From Bacteroidales bacterium (lineage in GTDB: Bacteria > Bacteroidota > Bacteroidia > Bacteroidales > UBA932), in NCBI GenBank assembly GCA_016287075.1, contig JAEEVC010000001.1:108029-172028 (forward strand): a stretch of DNA of 64,000 bases, given 5' to 3'. A program made the translations under genes and the position numbers. This document shows, one piece after another, positions 1 through 9,540 of this stretch (position 1 is the stretch's first letter; each line of letters starts with the position of its first letter). Below the pieces are notes generated by a model that was given only the letters and a program-made list of their open reading frames with translations, did not search any database and was not told the DNA's origin.

Positions 1-681
1 GTTCTGCCGTGAACTCCAGTCGATGAAATTGAGATAGTTCTGCATGCGCAGGGGCGCGGTCAGGTACACGCCGGACGGTCGGTCGGTCCAGTCACCTCGG
101 TCTATCAGTTTCTTAATAGGGATGGAATAGCCGACTTCAGGTAGCCCGTTAAGCAGGAATCCACCGGAATTCAGGTTGATGGTAGGTGTGACCACGCCAT
201 TGCGGTCGACAACCTTCCAGCCGTATTTCGCGAAACCCTTGGTGAAAGCCCCAATATGGTCGCTATGGTAGTGGGAGGTCATGAAATAGTCCAGGCCATC
301 GCCGGCGACCGATGGCGCGAAATGCTTGATATACCTGACAATCACGCTGCCGCTGGAAAACAGTTGCGATGGCTTGGAATAAATACCGGATCCCTCCTCT
401 TCCTCCTCTTCGTTTTTCACTTCATAGTCAACCTCTCCGGCAGCGTCGACCAGCATGGTTGTCCCGTCAGGAAGGATATAATAAAAGGCTTCACCCCGAC
501 CGCTATTGATGGAGTGGATGTCGAGATGCCCCTGCTGCCACGGCGGGAGCGTTTCCCCGACTTTTGCCTCCCGTGGGGCCTCTGGCTCCTGCGGGTCGAC
601 AGGGGCGGGCTTATCATTACCGGCGCAGGACACGAGTAGCACGACGGGGAGCATCGTATTGAGGAAGAATAGTTGCTTCAT
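1..681 (-). CDS. Exported metallo-beta-lactamase-fold lipoprotein (3' end outside window)
   Basis: The open frame runs 227 codons from an ATG at 681 to the left edge without a stop, so the C-terminus is missing. The N-terminus is a lipoprotein signal (MKQLFFLNTMLPVVLLVSCAG, lipid Cys at about residue 19), followed by a short Pro/Glu-rich linker. Residues about 50-150 hold a metallo-beta-lactamase fold: DGTTMLVDAAGE, then the metal-binding motif HYHSDH (HxHxDH) near residue 141. The substrate cannot be told; ComEC-like and phosphodiesterase-like MBL proteins share this layout. An acidic run of eight residues in nine (EEEEEEG region near residue 90) sits between the first strands. It lies downstream of the SusCD/BACON genes on the same strand, but a hairpin and two TATCTTTG boxes between them suggest its own transcription start. 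Confident for the fold, not for the substrate. Confidence 0.8.
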   Translation of the reverse strand, partial: MKQLFFLNTMLPVVLLVSCAGNDKPAPVDPQEPEAPREAKVGETLPPWQQGHLDIHSINSGRGEAFYYILPDGTTMLVDAAGEVDYEVKNEEEEEEGSGIYSKPSQLFSSGSVIVRYIKHFAPSVAGDGLDYFMTSHYHSDHIGAFTKGFAKYGWKVVDRNGVVTPTINLNSGGFLLNGLPEVGYSIPIKKLIDRGDWTDRPSGVYLTAPLRMQNYLNFIDWSSRQN

Positions 682-710
682 GCCAATCGCTTTTGTGTTC
701 ATCTTTATTA

Positions 711-734
711 CAAAGATACTGCAATACAAAGATA
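711..734 (-). promoter_or_regulatory. Tandem TATCTTTG boxes upstream of the MBL lipoprotein
   Basis: Read on the minus strand, TATCTTTG occurs twice, at 734-727 and 718-711. It matches the Bacteroidota -7 element TAnnTTTG and lies 30-46 bp before the ATG at 681. No clear TTTG at -33 was found for either box, so the promoter call is tentative. Confidence 0.45.
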
Positions 735-756
735 TTACCGCAATGGCCCCCAGGTA

Positions 757-784
757 TTTGCGGCCCAGTGAATCGGGCCGCAAA
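757..784 (-). terminator. Hairpin after the BACON lipoprotein gene
   Basis: TTTGCGGCCC (757-766) and GGGCCGCAAA (775-784) are perfect 10-bp complements around an 8-nt loop, 20 bp beyond the stop codon at 804. There is no long T-run, so it may be a terminator or a 3'-stabilising hairpin. It separates the gene at 804-2948 from the MBL lipoprotein gene. Confidence 0.6.
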
Positions 785-803
785 ACACCAGGGTGTCAAC
801 CGG

Positions 804-2948
804 CTAATGGTTCGTAATCCTTATATTGTCCAGATGCCAGCGCTGCGAATTCGGACCCTGTCCGTCGCTCATGTGCGTCGGACGGAGAAGGATTCGCGTA
901 TCACTCGTGACGCCGGTCAAAGCGACCCGGGCATCCTGCCACTCGAGGTTGCCGTTCTCCTGGGTCGTCAGGCATTCCTCGCTGATGGCCAAGCCTGTCG
1001 CCAGGCACTTTCCGGGGCCTTCCAGTTCTGCGACGATTGTTACGCCGTCAATCTTGCCCGCATTGCTCATATGGGCACACCAGTTGAAACTGATGACGGC
1101 GTCGGTCGGAGTTACTCCGAAGTCAATCGGCGGAAGACGGAGTCCCGTCGGCTTTCCGCTCGCTCCCATCTTGAAGTATCCATACTGCAGATAGAGGGTC
1201 TGGACACTGGGATTGAGGTCGACATAGCCGCGCTCAGTGAATTCGACCCCAAGCGTTGCGGTAAGCGATTCCACTTTCCAGACACCCGGTTGGGTATGGG
1301 AAGACAGGTCGCTGCCGACCGGATCCATTGTCTGCGGCGTAACGCCCTCATTCTGTGCGATATAGTCATCTGCATAGGGCAGCAGCCAAGAGAAATCATC
1401 TTCGAAGAAGGTTTTCACGACCTTGATGACCGGAGCTGTTCCTTCATCTCCAGCCCAGCGGTGGGTACCGCTATCCGGCGCGGCAAGGGCACCACCGTTG
1501 CCCTGCCAGTTGGCAGCGACGACAAAGCGGATCCTCAGCAATCCTTCCTCGATGTCATAGGGTACGGGAATCGTCTCTTCAATCCGGGTTTCCGTTGTCG
1601 CGGCGATATGTGTATACTGGGCGGAAGTCCCGGTTTCTGTCTCGCTCTCCAGTGCCCTCGCGGGCGTCCATTCGATTCCGTCGAAGGAATAGACCATCTT
1701 CCAGTACTTCTGACCGGTCCCGGATATCTGGTGCAGCGCACTGAAAAGGACAGACGCGTTTGCAGTAACATTGTACAGGGGGATGCTGAACTCCCAATAA
1801 TCGCCGGGCCATGCGCCCGTAACGTACGGCTGTCCGGCCCCGTCAACCATCTGGCTCTTCTTTGCCGCGGCATCGAGGGCGACATTCTCCGGAAGACTGT
1901 TCCAGGAAATGTAACCGGTTCCGGCCAGATTGGCGGGAAGGGAACCGCCTTTCTCGAAGGCACTCTTGTAGGTTCCCATCAGCGCTGCGGAGAAACCCCA
2001 TTGGATGAAGTCGTTCTTCTTCACGTTGAGGCTCTCATCGATGCCTAGGTCGTCAAAGGATGTGACGACCAGATAGCCGGTTGTCCCGGACATGCCGACG
2101 AAATAACCGTAGAGATTGACCTTATGGATATCCACGGCCTCGAGACCGAGGGACTCGGGTGCATCGATAATCTGAATCGTTGACGGGGGAAGGGATACCC
2201 TGTCAACCACCAACGAACCGGACACCTTGACATAAGGGGTCTGACCGCCGTTGTAAGTCAAGATGATGGACTGGGCGTCGACAGGATCCGGGTAGGATAC
2301 GCTGCCGCTGCCCGTTACCGTCAGTTCATCGACGAGGAAGGAAGGCCCCTGGTTGAAGGTCGATTTCGTTCCGTTGAGGGATACCTTGTCCCCGATGTTG
2401 ACATCGCGGGTTCCTTGCACATACAGGTTCCCGGTATTGTCGGCCAGTACGAAACCGGCTGTCGTTACGGCAACGACCGTCGCTTCCGGAATCTTGGCTG
2501 CAAGACCATCTTCGAGAACGGCGACTTCGCCGAGCGTCAGTTTGTTGACACCCTTGTAGGTGTCTCCTTTCTGTTTGACGGTCAACTCTCCCTGGCGCTC
2601 GATAGATGCGCCGCGGAAGATGACAAGGCCCGAACGGGGAGCATCCATCTCCCCGCCAGCGACATTGTCCGAAACGGAAATGGTGACTTCCATCGCCTTG
2701 TCGCCGGACATCGGGGAAACGGTGATCCAGTCCTGGTCAACAAGGGCTTTCCAGGAACCGTCCGAGTACACATTGATTACTTGCGGCTGTCCTGAAACGG
2801 CTTCGAAGGAGAGGGTGGTCTCACTCGTCAGGACAGCCTGCGCTTCCTTCAGTCCTTCCTCCTGGCAACCCACGAGGGCAAAGCCGAGGACGAAGGAACC
2901 GAGGAAAGCACGGCGGAGAATATGATTCAGTCTCATAAGGGATTGCAT
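804..2948 (-). CDS. Large BACON-domain surface lipoprotein, SusE/F position
   Basis: A 714-residue lipoprotein (lipid Cys 28 in FALVGCQEE). Residues about 40-125 form a BACON-type beta-sandwich (INVYSDGSWKALVDQDWITV, ending LTVKQKG), a fold common in Bacteroidota surface glycan-binding proteins. Residues about 130-300 look like two OB-fold-like segments (GFVLADNTGNLYVQG). The remaining about 400 residues contain two beta-rich jelly-roll-like regions (around 310-480 and 545-714; the second ends W-HLDNIRI). It starts 7 bp after the SusD stop, so it is in the same transcript; a second ATG four codons in (2936) is an equally good start. Expected role: cell-surface binding of the ligand imported by the SusCD pair. 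No catalytic motif is visible. The ligand is unknown. Confidence 0.75.
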   Translation of the reverse strand: MQSLMRLNHILRRAFLGSFVLGFALVGCQEEGLKEAQAVLTSETTLSFEAVSGQPQVINVYSDGSWKALVDQDWITVSPMSGDKAMEVTISVSDNVAGGEMDAPRSGLVIFRGASIERQGELTVKQKGDTYKGVNKLTLGEVAVLEDGLAAKIPEATVVAVTTAGFVLADNTGNLYVQGTRDVNIGDKVSLNGTKSTFNQGPSFLVDELTVTGSGSVSYPDPVDAQSIILTYNGGQTPYVKVSGSLVVDRVSLPPSTIQIIDAPESLGLEAVDIHKVNLYGYFVGMSGTTGYLVVTSFDDLGIDESLNVKKNDFIQWGFSAALMGTYKSAFEKGGSLPANLAGTGYISWNSLPENVALDAAAKKSQMVDGAGQPYVTGAWPGDYWEFSIPLYNVTANASVLFSALHQISGTGQKYWKMVYSFDGIEWTPARALESETETGTSAQYTHIAATTETRIEETIPVPYDIEEGLLRIRFVVAANWQGNGGALAAPDSGTHRWAGDEGTAPVIKVVKTFFEDDFSWLLPYADDYIAQNEGVTPQTMDPVGSDLSSHTQPGVWKVESLTATLGVEFTERGYVDLNPSVQTLYLQYGYFKMGASGKPTGLRLPPIDFGVTPTDAVISFNWCAHMSNAGKIDGVTIVAELEGPGKCLATGLAISEECLTTQENGNLEWQDARVALTGVTSDTRILLRPTHMSDGQGPNSQRWHLDNIRITNH

Positions 2949-2954
2949 TAAAGG

Positions 2955-4748
2955 TTAATAGTCCAGACCGTCGAGCCATCCCGGATTCTGCTTGAGCTTC
3001 GGGTTGAGTTCGCGCTCCTTGGTCGGAATGGGATAGTAGTAATCGCGGGCCTCGTTGAAAGAGTGCTCTACAATCTGGTGATAATCCATGAATCCGGACG
3101 TGCCATCGCTGAGAAGGACGCCTGTCGCATCGCCGATCTGGATGTCGGCCATGTTCTTGTGCTTAGGATTCGTTCCGACATACAGGCATATATCAGCTTT
3201 CCCGTCACCGCTGAGGTCATACTCGCCCGGACCGGGGAAATAAACGCCATAGAATTCCTGGTTGAGGCAGTTGCCGGCTCTCCAGCGGGCGAGGTCGGCA
3301 AGACGGAACCCCTCTTGGGCCAGTTCGACCGCACGCTCGCGGCGGATTTCTAGGATGACCCCCTTATTGGGTCCGTCGACGTTCGGATAGCCGTATTCCG
3401 CGGAACTCAAATACCAGTCGGGGTCGGAATTTGCCGCGGTCATGTCCAGATGCGGCATGCCGACACGGTCACGGAGACGGTTGACCGAGATGTCGAGATC
3501 GGCCTGGGTCAGGGAGCCGAGTTCGGCAAGTGCTTCCGCGTAATTGAGATATACTTCGCCGAGGCGGAACACCGGCATGTCGTTCGTGCCGTGGTTCACA
3601 TGCTCAATCTGATAGAGGTTGATATCCTGGACGTACTTGGCAATCTGGTATCCGGTTACGGTACATCCGAAGTCGGGTGAAGTGACTTCTTTGCTGCCAA
3701 TCCGCTTGTAACCCGGGGTCACTGCGATGAAGCCCAGACGCGGATCGCGACCGGTCATCTCTTCGACAAAAGGCAGGGTCTTCCAGCCTTGCTTGTCCGT
3801 GAAACGGCTTCCATCCGCCATCAGGAAGCTGTCGACGAATTTCTTCGTCAGTCCGGGAGCTCCCTGGGAAGCCATCGTGACATAGCCCGTAGAATTATTG
3901 AAAATGCTGAGGTTGGTATCGTTGCGGATGGCGAGGATGTACTCCCCGGTATCCGCGTCCTCATTCGCGAAAAGCATGAGGTAATCAGATGCCAGTTTGT
4001 AGGGTCCGTCATTGATGATCTCGCGGGCGGCGTCGACCGCTTGCTGCAGGTAATAGTCTGCATCGTGGCTGTCGGCAGGCAGCGGCTCGATATACATGCT
4101 TGGATACTGCAGGGGATTCTGGTACTTCCGGAACGTTCCCTCATAGAGACAGAAGCGGGCCTTGAGCGCCAGGGCTGTCCATCGGTTGACGCGATAGGTA
4201 CTGACGTCTGCCGAGAGATTCCCGATGGCATAATCAATATCCTCGATCATATGGCGCATGACGGTTTCGCGGGAATCGCGGGGGGCGTAGAGGATGTCTC
4301 CGTCCGTATTGTTGAGTTGGATTTCGACCCATGGGACATCACCGAACCGCTGGACCTTTTCAAAGTAGAAATAAGCGCGGAAGAAACGGGTCAGGGCTGC
4401 ATACTGGATGGCGGCATTCTGGTCTTCGCATTTATCGATGTACTCGAGAAGGGTATTCATTTTCCGGAGATTGCCCCAGCTCCAGCCGCCGCCGGAAATC
4501 GGCACGGTACGGGCGTTTCCGCCGCGGATAACCGCGGTGAGGTTGCGTTTCAGGTAGTGGTCGCTCAACTCCAGATATGGTTCTTTGTCCAGCAGGTTGT
4601 CATAGAAAGTATTGGAGAAGAGCTGCAGGTCTGTTTCCGAGCGGAAATAGTTCTCCGGAGAAATGGTCGCCAGCGGATCCCTGTCCAAAAAGTTGCAGGA
4701 AGTCAGACAGGCAAGGATGGCAAAGGTTGCTGTAATGATTCTTTTCAT
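2955..4748 (-). CDS. SusD/RagB-family outer-membrane nutrient-binding lipoprotein
   Basis: 597 residues with a lipoprotein signal (lipid Cys 18 in LTSCNFLDRDP) and the usual SusD start, CxFLDxxPxxxxxxxxYF. The N-terminal helices carry TPR-like SusD repeats (FFRAYFYFEKVQRFGDVPWVE), and the C-terminal part carries the family signature EIRRERAVELAQEGFRLADLARW. SusD proteins cap the SusC channel on the cell surface and bind the ligand. The gene lies 17 bp after the STN-type SusC gene on the same strand, and the two would form one transporter. The length is slightly above the family norm. No feature shows which ligand is bound. Confidence 0.93.
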   Translation of the reverse strand: MKRIITATFAILACLTSCNFLDRDPLATISPENYFRSETDLQLFSNTFYDNLLDKEPYLELSDHYLKRNLTAVIRGGNARTVPISGGGWSWGNLRKMNTLLEYIDKCEDQNAAIQYAALTRFFRAYFYFEKVQRFGDVPWVEIQLNNTDGDILYAPRDSRETVMRHMIEDIDYAIGNLSADVSTYRVNRWTALALKARFCLYEGTFRKYQNPLQYPSMYIEPLPADSHDADYYLQQAVDAAREIINDGPYKLASDYLMLFANEDADTGEYILAIRNDTNLSIFNNSTGYVTMASQGAPGLTKKFVDSFLMADGSRFTDKQGWKTLPFVEEMTGRDPRLGFIAVTPGYKRIGSKEVTSPDFGCTVTGYQIAKYVQDINLYQIEHVNHGTNDMPVFRLGEVYLNYAEALAELGSLTQADLDISVNRLRDRVGMPHLDMTAANSDPDWYLSSAEYGYPNVDGPNKGVILEIRRERAVELAQEGFRLADLARWRAGNCLNQEFYGVYFPGPGEYDLSGDGKADICLYVGTNPKHKNMADIQIGDATGVLLSDGTSGFMDYHQIVEHSFNEARDYYYPIPTKERELNPKLKQNPGWLDGLDY

Positions 4749-4765
4749 ATCACTTTCCCCCTGAT

Positions 4766-7700
4766 TTAGAATGTGATGTCAATACCGAACATAAGGGTTC
4801 GCTGCCACGGGTAACTCATATGGTCATGGACGTCTGAGGAATCTGTGTAACGCGTGAAGGCGGACTCCGGGTCAATATAGCGGCAGTTCTTCTTGAGTGG
4901 TGACCAATATTCCAAATTCTCTCCGGAGAAATAGATCCGGGCCTTTTCCACACCGATTTTCTTGAGCGGCTTTGCCGGAAGGGTATAACCCACCGTCAGG
5001 TTCTTGAGGCGAAGGTAGCGGATGTTCTGCAGATACAGCGTGTTCACGTATTTGAGTTCGCCGCCGGTGGAGGCATAGGCTCTTGGCCGCGGGAAATAGG
5101 CGTCAGGATTCTCTTCCGACCAGCAGCGCAGGATGAAGTCTTTCTGGAGGAAGGAGGCGTAGGGGTAGCTATAGGAGCCCCAGAACATCTGGTTCATGCC
5201 GGCTGGGTACCAATAATGGTTGCCGGTCCCCTGAAAGAATGCGGAGACATCGAATCCGAGGTAGTCAAAACCGAGCGTAAATCCGTACTGGAGGCTGGCA
5301 AGGGAGTTGCCGATAATTTTACGGTCTCCGGGATTGTCCACAGTATTGGCCCCATTCGAGAGAACGTGGTTGTCGTCCTGGTCCACGAATCGGAGGTCAC
5401 CTGCGAGGAAGCCGCCGGTCATACGGCTGTTGATCATGCTCTGGTCGAGGACATTGGCCATATAGTCCTTCGCTTCCTCATCGGTCTTGAAAAGTCCGTC
5501 GACCTCGTATCCCCAGATCTCGCCGAACCGCATGCCTTCATAATAACTCATGGCAAGGGATTTGGTCGGGTTGTTGAAGCGGGTGATGTAGCTCCTGTAG
5601 TCGCTCAGGGTCGCCCGGAGGCTGTAGCCGAACGGGTGGCCGAAGAGACCGGCCTGGCTCCGCCAGCCGAGGGAGAGTTCATAGCCGTAGGTTTTCAGGT
5701 CGGCCGCATTGGTTTTCGGCGAGTTGGCGCCATATAGGGCAGGAAGGTCCGGACCCGTCGTCAGCATGTTGAGGGTGTTTCTCCGGTACACCTCGGCGGT
5801 GAAGACCAGTCGGTTGCGGAAAGCGGCAAAGTCAAGTCCGATATTATATTGCTCAGCTGTCTCCCAGGTCAGGGCCCCATCGACCGGAGCACCGAGTGAC
5901 GAATACTTCGACTTCGTGACGCCTTCCCCGAACGTGTACCCATCCAGGTCATTGATTGAGATCTGACGGAGATAGGCGTAGTAGTTGCTTCCGAGGTTCT
6001 GGTTGCCGAGATTACCATATGAGAAACGGAGTTTCAGGTGATCGACTGTCGACCTGAGGGGGGCGAAGAAGGGCTCCTCAGAAATCCGCCAGCCGATGGA
6101 GGCAGAAGGGAAGAAGCCCCACCGGTGATTCTTCTGAAAACGGGAGGTCCCGTCGTAACGACCGGAGACCTCAAAGAGATAACGTCCCATGAAGTCGTAG
6201 TTGGCGCGGCCGAAAAAGCCCATGATGGCATATTGTTCCTGTCCGCCGCCGACCTCCGTGATGACCTGCCCCTGTTCATTCGGTCCGACAAGGTCAAGGT
6301 CGATCAGCGTTTCGCTTTGGAGGTTCTTCCCGTAGGCGTAAACGGACTTGCTCCGCCACTCTTCCATATTCATACCGCCCGTCAGTGCGAAATGGTGCTT
6401 TTCCGCGAAAATGTTGTCATAATTGAAGAACACATTCGCCGTGTGACGGATATAGGAGGTGACCCGCTCGCTAAGGTGGTCATCGCCTGCGCCCGCAGTA
6501 TAATACTCCATGGGCGCTCCGGGACTCTGCCTATAGTCAATGTTAAAGATCCGGTAAGTATTCTGGTTCTGGTAGAAACGATAGGTATAGTTCGTGGTGA
6601 GCGAGAAATGCGGAAAGGGGGTGACGACCAGTTCGGTCGTATTGGCCAAATCTGTCCGGACCTGGCGGTTCTTGTGCTTTCCGTTGCCGAACATGATGTG
6701 ACGCCCGGTCGCAACGTTATAACCGCCGTTGGTCATCGGGGTGGCATAGAGCCAGCTGCCGTCCGGATTCTTCAGCGGGAAGGACGCCAGGCCGTGGCGG
6801 GCCGAGTAGCCGAAGGAGTCTTCGATGTTGCTTCCGCCGGGATAGTCGTATGAAGAATAATAATAGGAGGTGTTGTTGGAGAGCCTCATGAACCGGTTCA
6901 GCCGGGCATCGAATTTCGCACGGAGGTTATACTTCTGGAAGACATCCGGAATGACCTTTATCATACCGACCTGCTTGTCATAGCCGCCGGAGAGGAAGTA
7001 TTTGAAGTCTTTGTTCCCTCCTGTGACCGAGATGTTGTGGTTCTGGACCGGGTGGCGGTCGTTGTAGAGCTCATGATACCAGTCGGTATTGGCATAGTAG
7101 ATCCATTGCAGGCGCCCGTTACGGACTTCCTCGACGACCCAGGGACGGGCCGGATCCTCGGTCTTGTCATTGACGCGGGCGAGGAGTTCGACCATGTCGT
7201 GGTCGGTATAGGTCGTGTACTTGTTTCCTGCATCGGCCATCCAGAACTTGTCGACCGTGTAGACGGACCAGTAACCGCGCGTTTCGAAATCCGTCGAGAC
7301 GGTTGGTTCTTCCCATCCGAGCCGGCCGCTGTAACGGATCGTAGCCTTGCCGCCCTTGTCGGTCCCCAGTTTTGTCGTGATAAGGACGACGCCATAGGCT
7401 GCCCGCGCTCCGTAGATGGCGGCAGCGGAAGCATCCTTGATGACGGAAATACTGGCGACATCATTCGGGTTCACGCGGGCCATATCCCCTTCCATGCCGT
7501 CGACCAGGACGAGCGGAGCGGAAGAATTGATCGAGGTGATACCCCGGATGTTGATGGAACCGGCGGAACCGGGATTGCCGGCGGAGGTGGTGATGTTCAG
7601 GCCCGGGACGGAACCCTGCAGCATGTTGGTCAGGTTATGTGCCGTCCTGTCCTCGAGTTCCTTGCTTTCTACAACGGAGATGGCGCCGGTGAGGTTGACC

Positions 7701-8347
7701 TTTTTCTGGGTACCGTAGCCTACGACGACAAGCTCGTCGAGGAGCAGGTTGTCTTCTTCGAGGATGATGCTGAGACGGCTGGTGGAGGCTTGGACAGTAA
7801 CACGTTTCGAAACAAATCCAAGGCAGGATACATCCAAGGTGACGGCTCCCGAGGGGATCCTGAGCTTGAAGGAGCCTCCGAAGTCCGTTACATCCCCTGT
7901 CATCGTCCCGGTGACCACGACGGCCGCACCTGCGAGAGGTTGTCCGGCCGCATCGGAAACGCGGCCCGATACCTCCCGGGTCCGTGCTCCGCCATCCTCC
8001 GGGGATTGTCCATTTGCGTTCCTTGCTTGACCGTTTCCCCTGGTATCGGGGGATTGCTTCCTGGAGATGATGATGTTCTTCCCCTGGATTTCATAGGTCA
8101 GGTTCTGTCCTTCGATAATCTGGTTGATTGCCGTTGGCAGATCGTTGGCTTTGACGTTGACGATCCTTTGCGTATCGAGGTCGTTCGCGACATACACAAA
8201 GGAGTATCCGCTCTTCTCCTTCAATTCGGTGATGGCTTTCTTGACGGTAACGTTGGCCAGATTCAACGAAACCGTCTGTGCCGTCATCGAGAGGCTCAAG
8301 AGGATTCCTGTCAATACCAACAGCATGTTCTTTCCTTTATTCTTCAT
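4766..8347 (-). CDS. SusC/RagA TonB-dependent transporter with N-terminal STN signalling domain
   Basis: 1193 residues. Signal peptide 1-23 (cleavage after MTAQ region). Residues 25-97 form an STN domain (VKKAITELKEKSGYSFVYV, then YEIQGKNIIISRKQ), the part that contacts a periplasmic FecR. Residues about 124-198 form a carboxypeptidase-regulatory-like domain. A TonB box lies near 203-209 (DELVVVG), the plug at about 214-328 (SINIRG, VLVDGMEG, SVIKDASAAAIYGARAAYGVVLITT), and the rest is the beta-barrel, ending with an aromatic residue (GIDITF). The STN domain together with the adjacent fecR and sigma genes shows this is a transducer-type SusC: ligand binding would signal to the ECF sigma factor. 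It heads the susC-susD-BACON set. Confidence 0.95.
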   Translation of the reverse strand: MKNKGKNMLLVLTGILLSLSMTAQTVSLNLANVTVKKAITELKEKSGYSFVYVANDLDTQRIVNVKANDLPTAINQIIEGQNLTYEIQGKNIIISRKQSPDTRGNGQARNANGQSPEDGGARTREVSGRVSDAAGQPLAGAAVVVTGTMTGDVTDFGGSFKLRIPSGAVTLDVSCLGFVSKRVTVQASTSRLSIILEEDNLLLDELVVVGYGTQKKVNLTGAISVVESKELEDRTAHNLTNMLQGSVPGLNITTSAGNPGSAGSINIRGITSINSSAPLVLVDGMEGDMARVNPNDVASISVIKDASAAAIYGARAAYGVVLITTKLGTDKGGKATIRYSGRLGWEEPTVSTDFETRGYWSVYTVDKFWMADAGNKYTTYTDHDMVELLARVNDKTEDPARPWVVEEVRNGRLQWIYYANTDWYHELYNDRHPVQNHNISVTGGNKDFKYFLSGGYDKQVGMIKVIPDVFQKYNLRAKFDARLNRFMRLSNNTSYYYSSYDYPGGSNIEDSFGYSARHGLASFPLKNPDGSWLYATPMTNGGYNVATGRHIMFGNGKHKNRQVRTDLANTTELVVTPFPHFSLTTNYTYRFYQNQNTYRIFNIDYRQSPGAPMEYYTAGAGDDHLSERVTSYIRHTANVFFNYDNIFAEKHHFALTGGMNMEEWRSKSVYAYGKNLQSETLIDLDLVGPNEQGQVITEVGGGQEQYAIMGFFGRANYDFMGRYLFEVSGRYDGTSRFQKNHRWGFFPSASIGWRISEEPFFAPLRSTVDHLKLRFSYGNLGNQNLGSNYYAYLRQISINDLDGYTFGEGVTKSKYSSLGAPVDGALTWETAEQYNIGLDFAAFRNRLVFTAEVYRRNTLNMLTTGPDLPALYGANSPKTNAADLKTYGYELSLGWRSQAGLFGHPFGYSLRATLSDYRSYITRFNNPTKSLAMSYYEGMRFGEIWGYEVDGLFKTDEEAKDYMANVLDQSMINSRMTGGFLAGDLRFVDQDDNHVLSNGANTVDNPGDRKIIGNSLASLQYGFTLGFDYLGFDVSAFFQGTGNHYWYPAGMNQMFWGSYSYPYASFLQKDFILRCWSEENPDAYFPRPRAYASTGGELKYVNTLYLQNIRYLRLKNLTVGYTLPAKPLKKIGVEKARIYFSGENLEYWSPLKKNCRYIDPESAFTRYTDSSDVHDHMSYPWQRTLMFGIDITF

Positions 8348-8388
8348 GCTGGTTGTGATTGTGAGTATAACAATAGGGTTGTTTCAGT

Positions 8389-9417
8389 TCATTGATGTTC
8401 ACGCATGGTGACCATCCCGCCGTCGATGGAGTAGTCAATCTGATTGGTTGCAGAAAGCACCTCCAGGATCTCTTCAATACCCATTTCGCGGCAGACAAAA
8501 TGCCCGTAAACCCGGAGGTCGCGCAGTTTGTCTCCCAGGATGGTGATCTTGACGTTGTAATGACGTTCGAGTTCCCGTGCGATATCCGTCAGCAGTTCTT
8601 CATCGAAGAACAGGTCGCCGGTGGTCCAGAGCATGGCCTTGGATGCGTCCTTTGACTCGACATGCATTTCCCCGCTGTTCTTTTCCAGGACCACCCGCTG
8701 GTTCGGATTGAGGTATTTCCCTGCATCGGAAGGACGCAGTTTATTGGTCAGGGCGACCTTCCCTTCTTTCAGCGAGACGATGGCCTCGAAGTCTTCGGGA
8801 TAATCCCGGAAATTGAATTGGGTCCCGACGACGCGGACCAGGATGTCATCCGAGGCGACGATCATTGGAAGATTCTCGTTCCGCGCCACTTCGAACCATC
8901 CTTCCCCGCTGAGGGAGACCGTCCGGTCGCTGACCCCGAAGCCTTGGGAATAAACCATCCGCGAGCCGGCATTCAACGTGACGGTCGTTCCGTCCGGAAG
9001 CGTCAGATGGGTCAGGGAGCCAAGCGGTGCTTCCACCACGATGTCCGCAAACTGTCCCTTGACCTTTTCTGCTCCCCGGTGGTTGCCGCCCCAGTAGGCA
9101 AACACTCCGATGAGCGCAGCCACAGAGGCGGCGACCCCGTAGCGGAGCAGGCGGGCCGGGGTGGATTTCCGCCGGTCCGCGGCAAATTCATCCGCATGTT
9201 CAGCCTTGAACAGTTCAAAGGCGCGGCGGGCATCGTAGCGGTCCCGGATGGTTCCGGATCCGGACAACAGCCACACCTCGCATGTTTTTCGGAAATAAGC
9301 GCGGTTCTCTTCCGAGGCCATGACCCAGGTGTCCAGGGTCTGGCGATCCTCCTCCCCGATTTCCTGGTTCAGGTACGCGAGGATCCATTCATCGATGTTG
9401 GGATTCTGTGTTTTCAT
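8389..9417 (-). CDS. FecR-family anti-sigma factor / signal transducer
   Basis: 342 residues from the ATG at 9417 (MKTQNPNIDEWILAYLNQEI). An upstream in-frame start at 9453 would add 12 residues of poor signal and was not chosen. Residues 1-80 are the cytoplasmic sigma-binding part, a single membrane segment lies about 90-110 (YGVAASVAALIGVFAYW), the periplasmic FecR domain about 125-225 (HLTLPDGTTVTLNAGSRMVYSQGF, then GEGWFEVA) and a C-terminal STN-like DUF4974 domain about 270-340. In this family FecR holds the sigma factor and receives the signal from the STN domain of its cognate SusC, here 41 bp downstream. The gap to the sigma gene (123 bp) contains a hairpin, so fecR may also be transcribed on its own. 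Confidence 0.93.
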   Translation of the reverse strand: MKTQNPNIDEWILAYLNQEIGEEDRQTLDTWVMASEENRAYFRKTCEVWLLSGSGTIRDRYDARRAFELFKAEHADEFAADRRKSTPARLLRYGVAASVAALIGVFAYWGGNHRGAEKVKGQFADIVVEAPLGSLTHLTLPDGTTVTLNAGSRMVYSQGFGVSDRTVSLSGEGWFEVARNENLPMIVASDDILVRVVGTQFNFRDYPEDFEAIVSLKEGKVALTNKLRPSDAGKYLNPNQRVVLEKNSGEMHVESKDASKAMLWTTGDLFFDEELLTDIARELERHYNVKITILGDKLRDLRVYGHFVCREMGIEEILEVLSATNQIDYSIDGGMVTMREHQ

Positions 9418-9491
9418 TGTGCCGTAATCTATCCAATAGACGATTTTTCCCAACCTCCGGGTAGGGGAGGACCGTTATTTTATGCAAAATA

Positions 9492-9517
9492 GGCGCACCC
9501 GGATTTGGGGATGCGCC
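9492..9517 (-). terminator. Hairpin with T-rich tail after the sigma-factor gene
   Basis: On the minus strand GGCGCATCCCC pairs with GGGTGCGCC (one bulge) around a short loop and is followed by TATTTTGC. It lies 24 bp beyond the sigma stop at 9541 and before fecR. It resembles an intrinsic terminator and could lower fecR transcription relative to the sigma gene. Confidence 0.55.
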
Positions 9518-9540
9518 ATATGAATCCCCTCAATCCCTCT

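Noticed and set aside
256..639. A 127-codon plus-strand frame near the left edge
   Set aside because: It is the complement of the MBL lipoprotein gene, whose HYHSDH motif and lipoprotein signal are clear on the minus strand.
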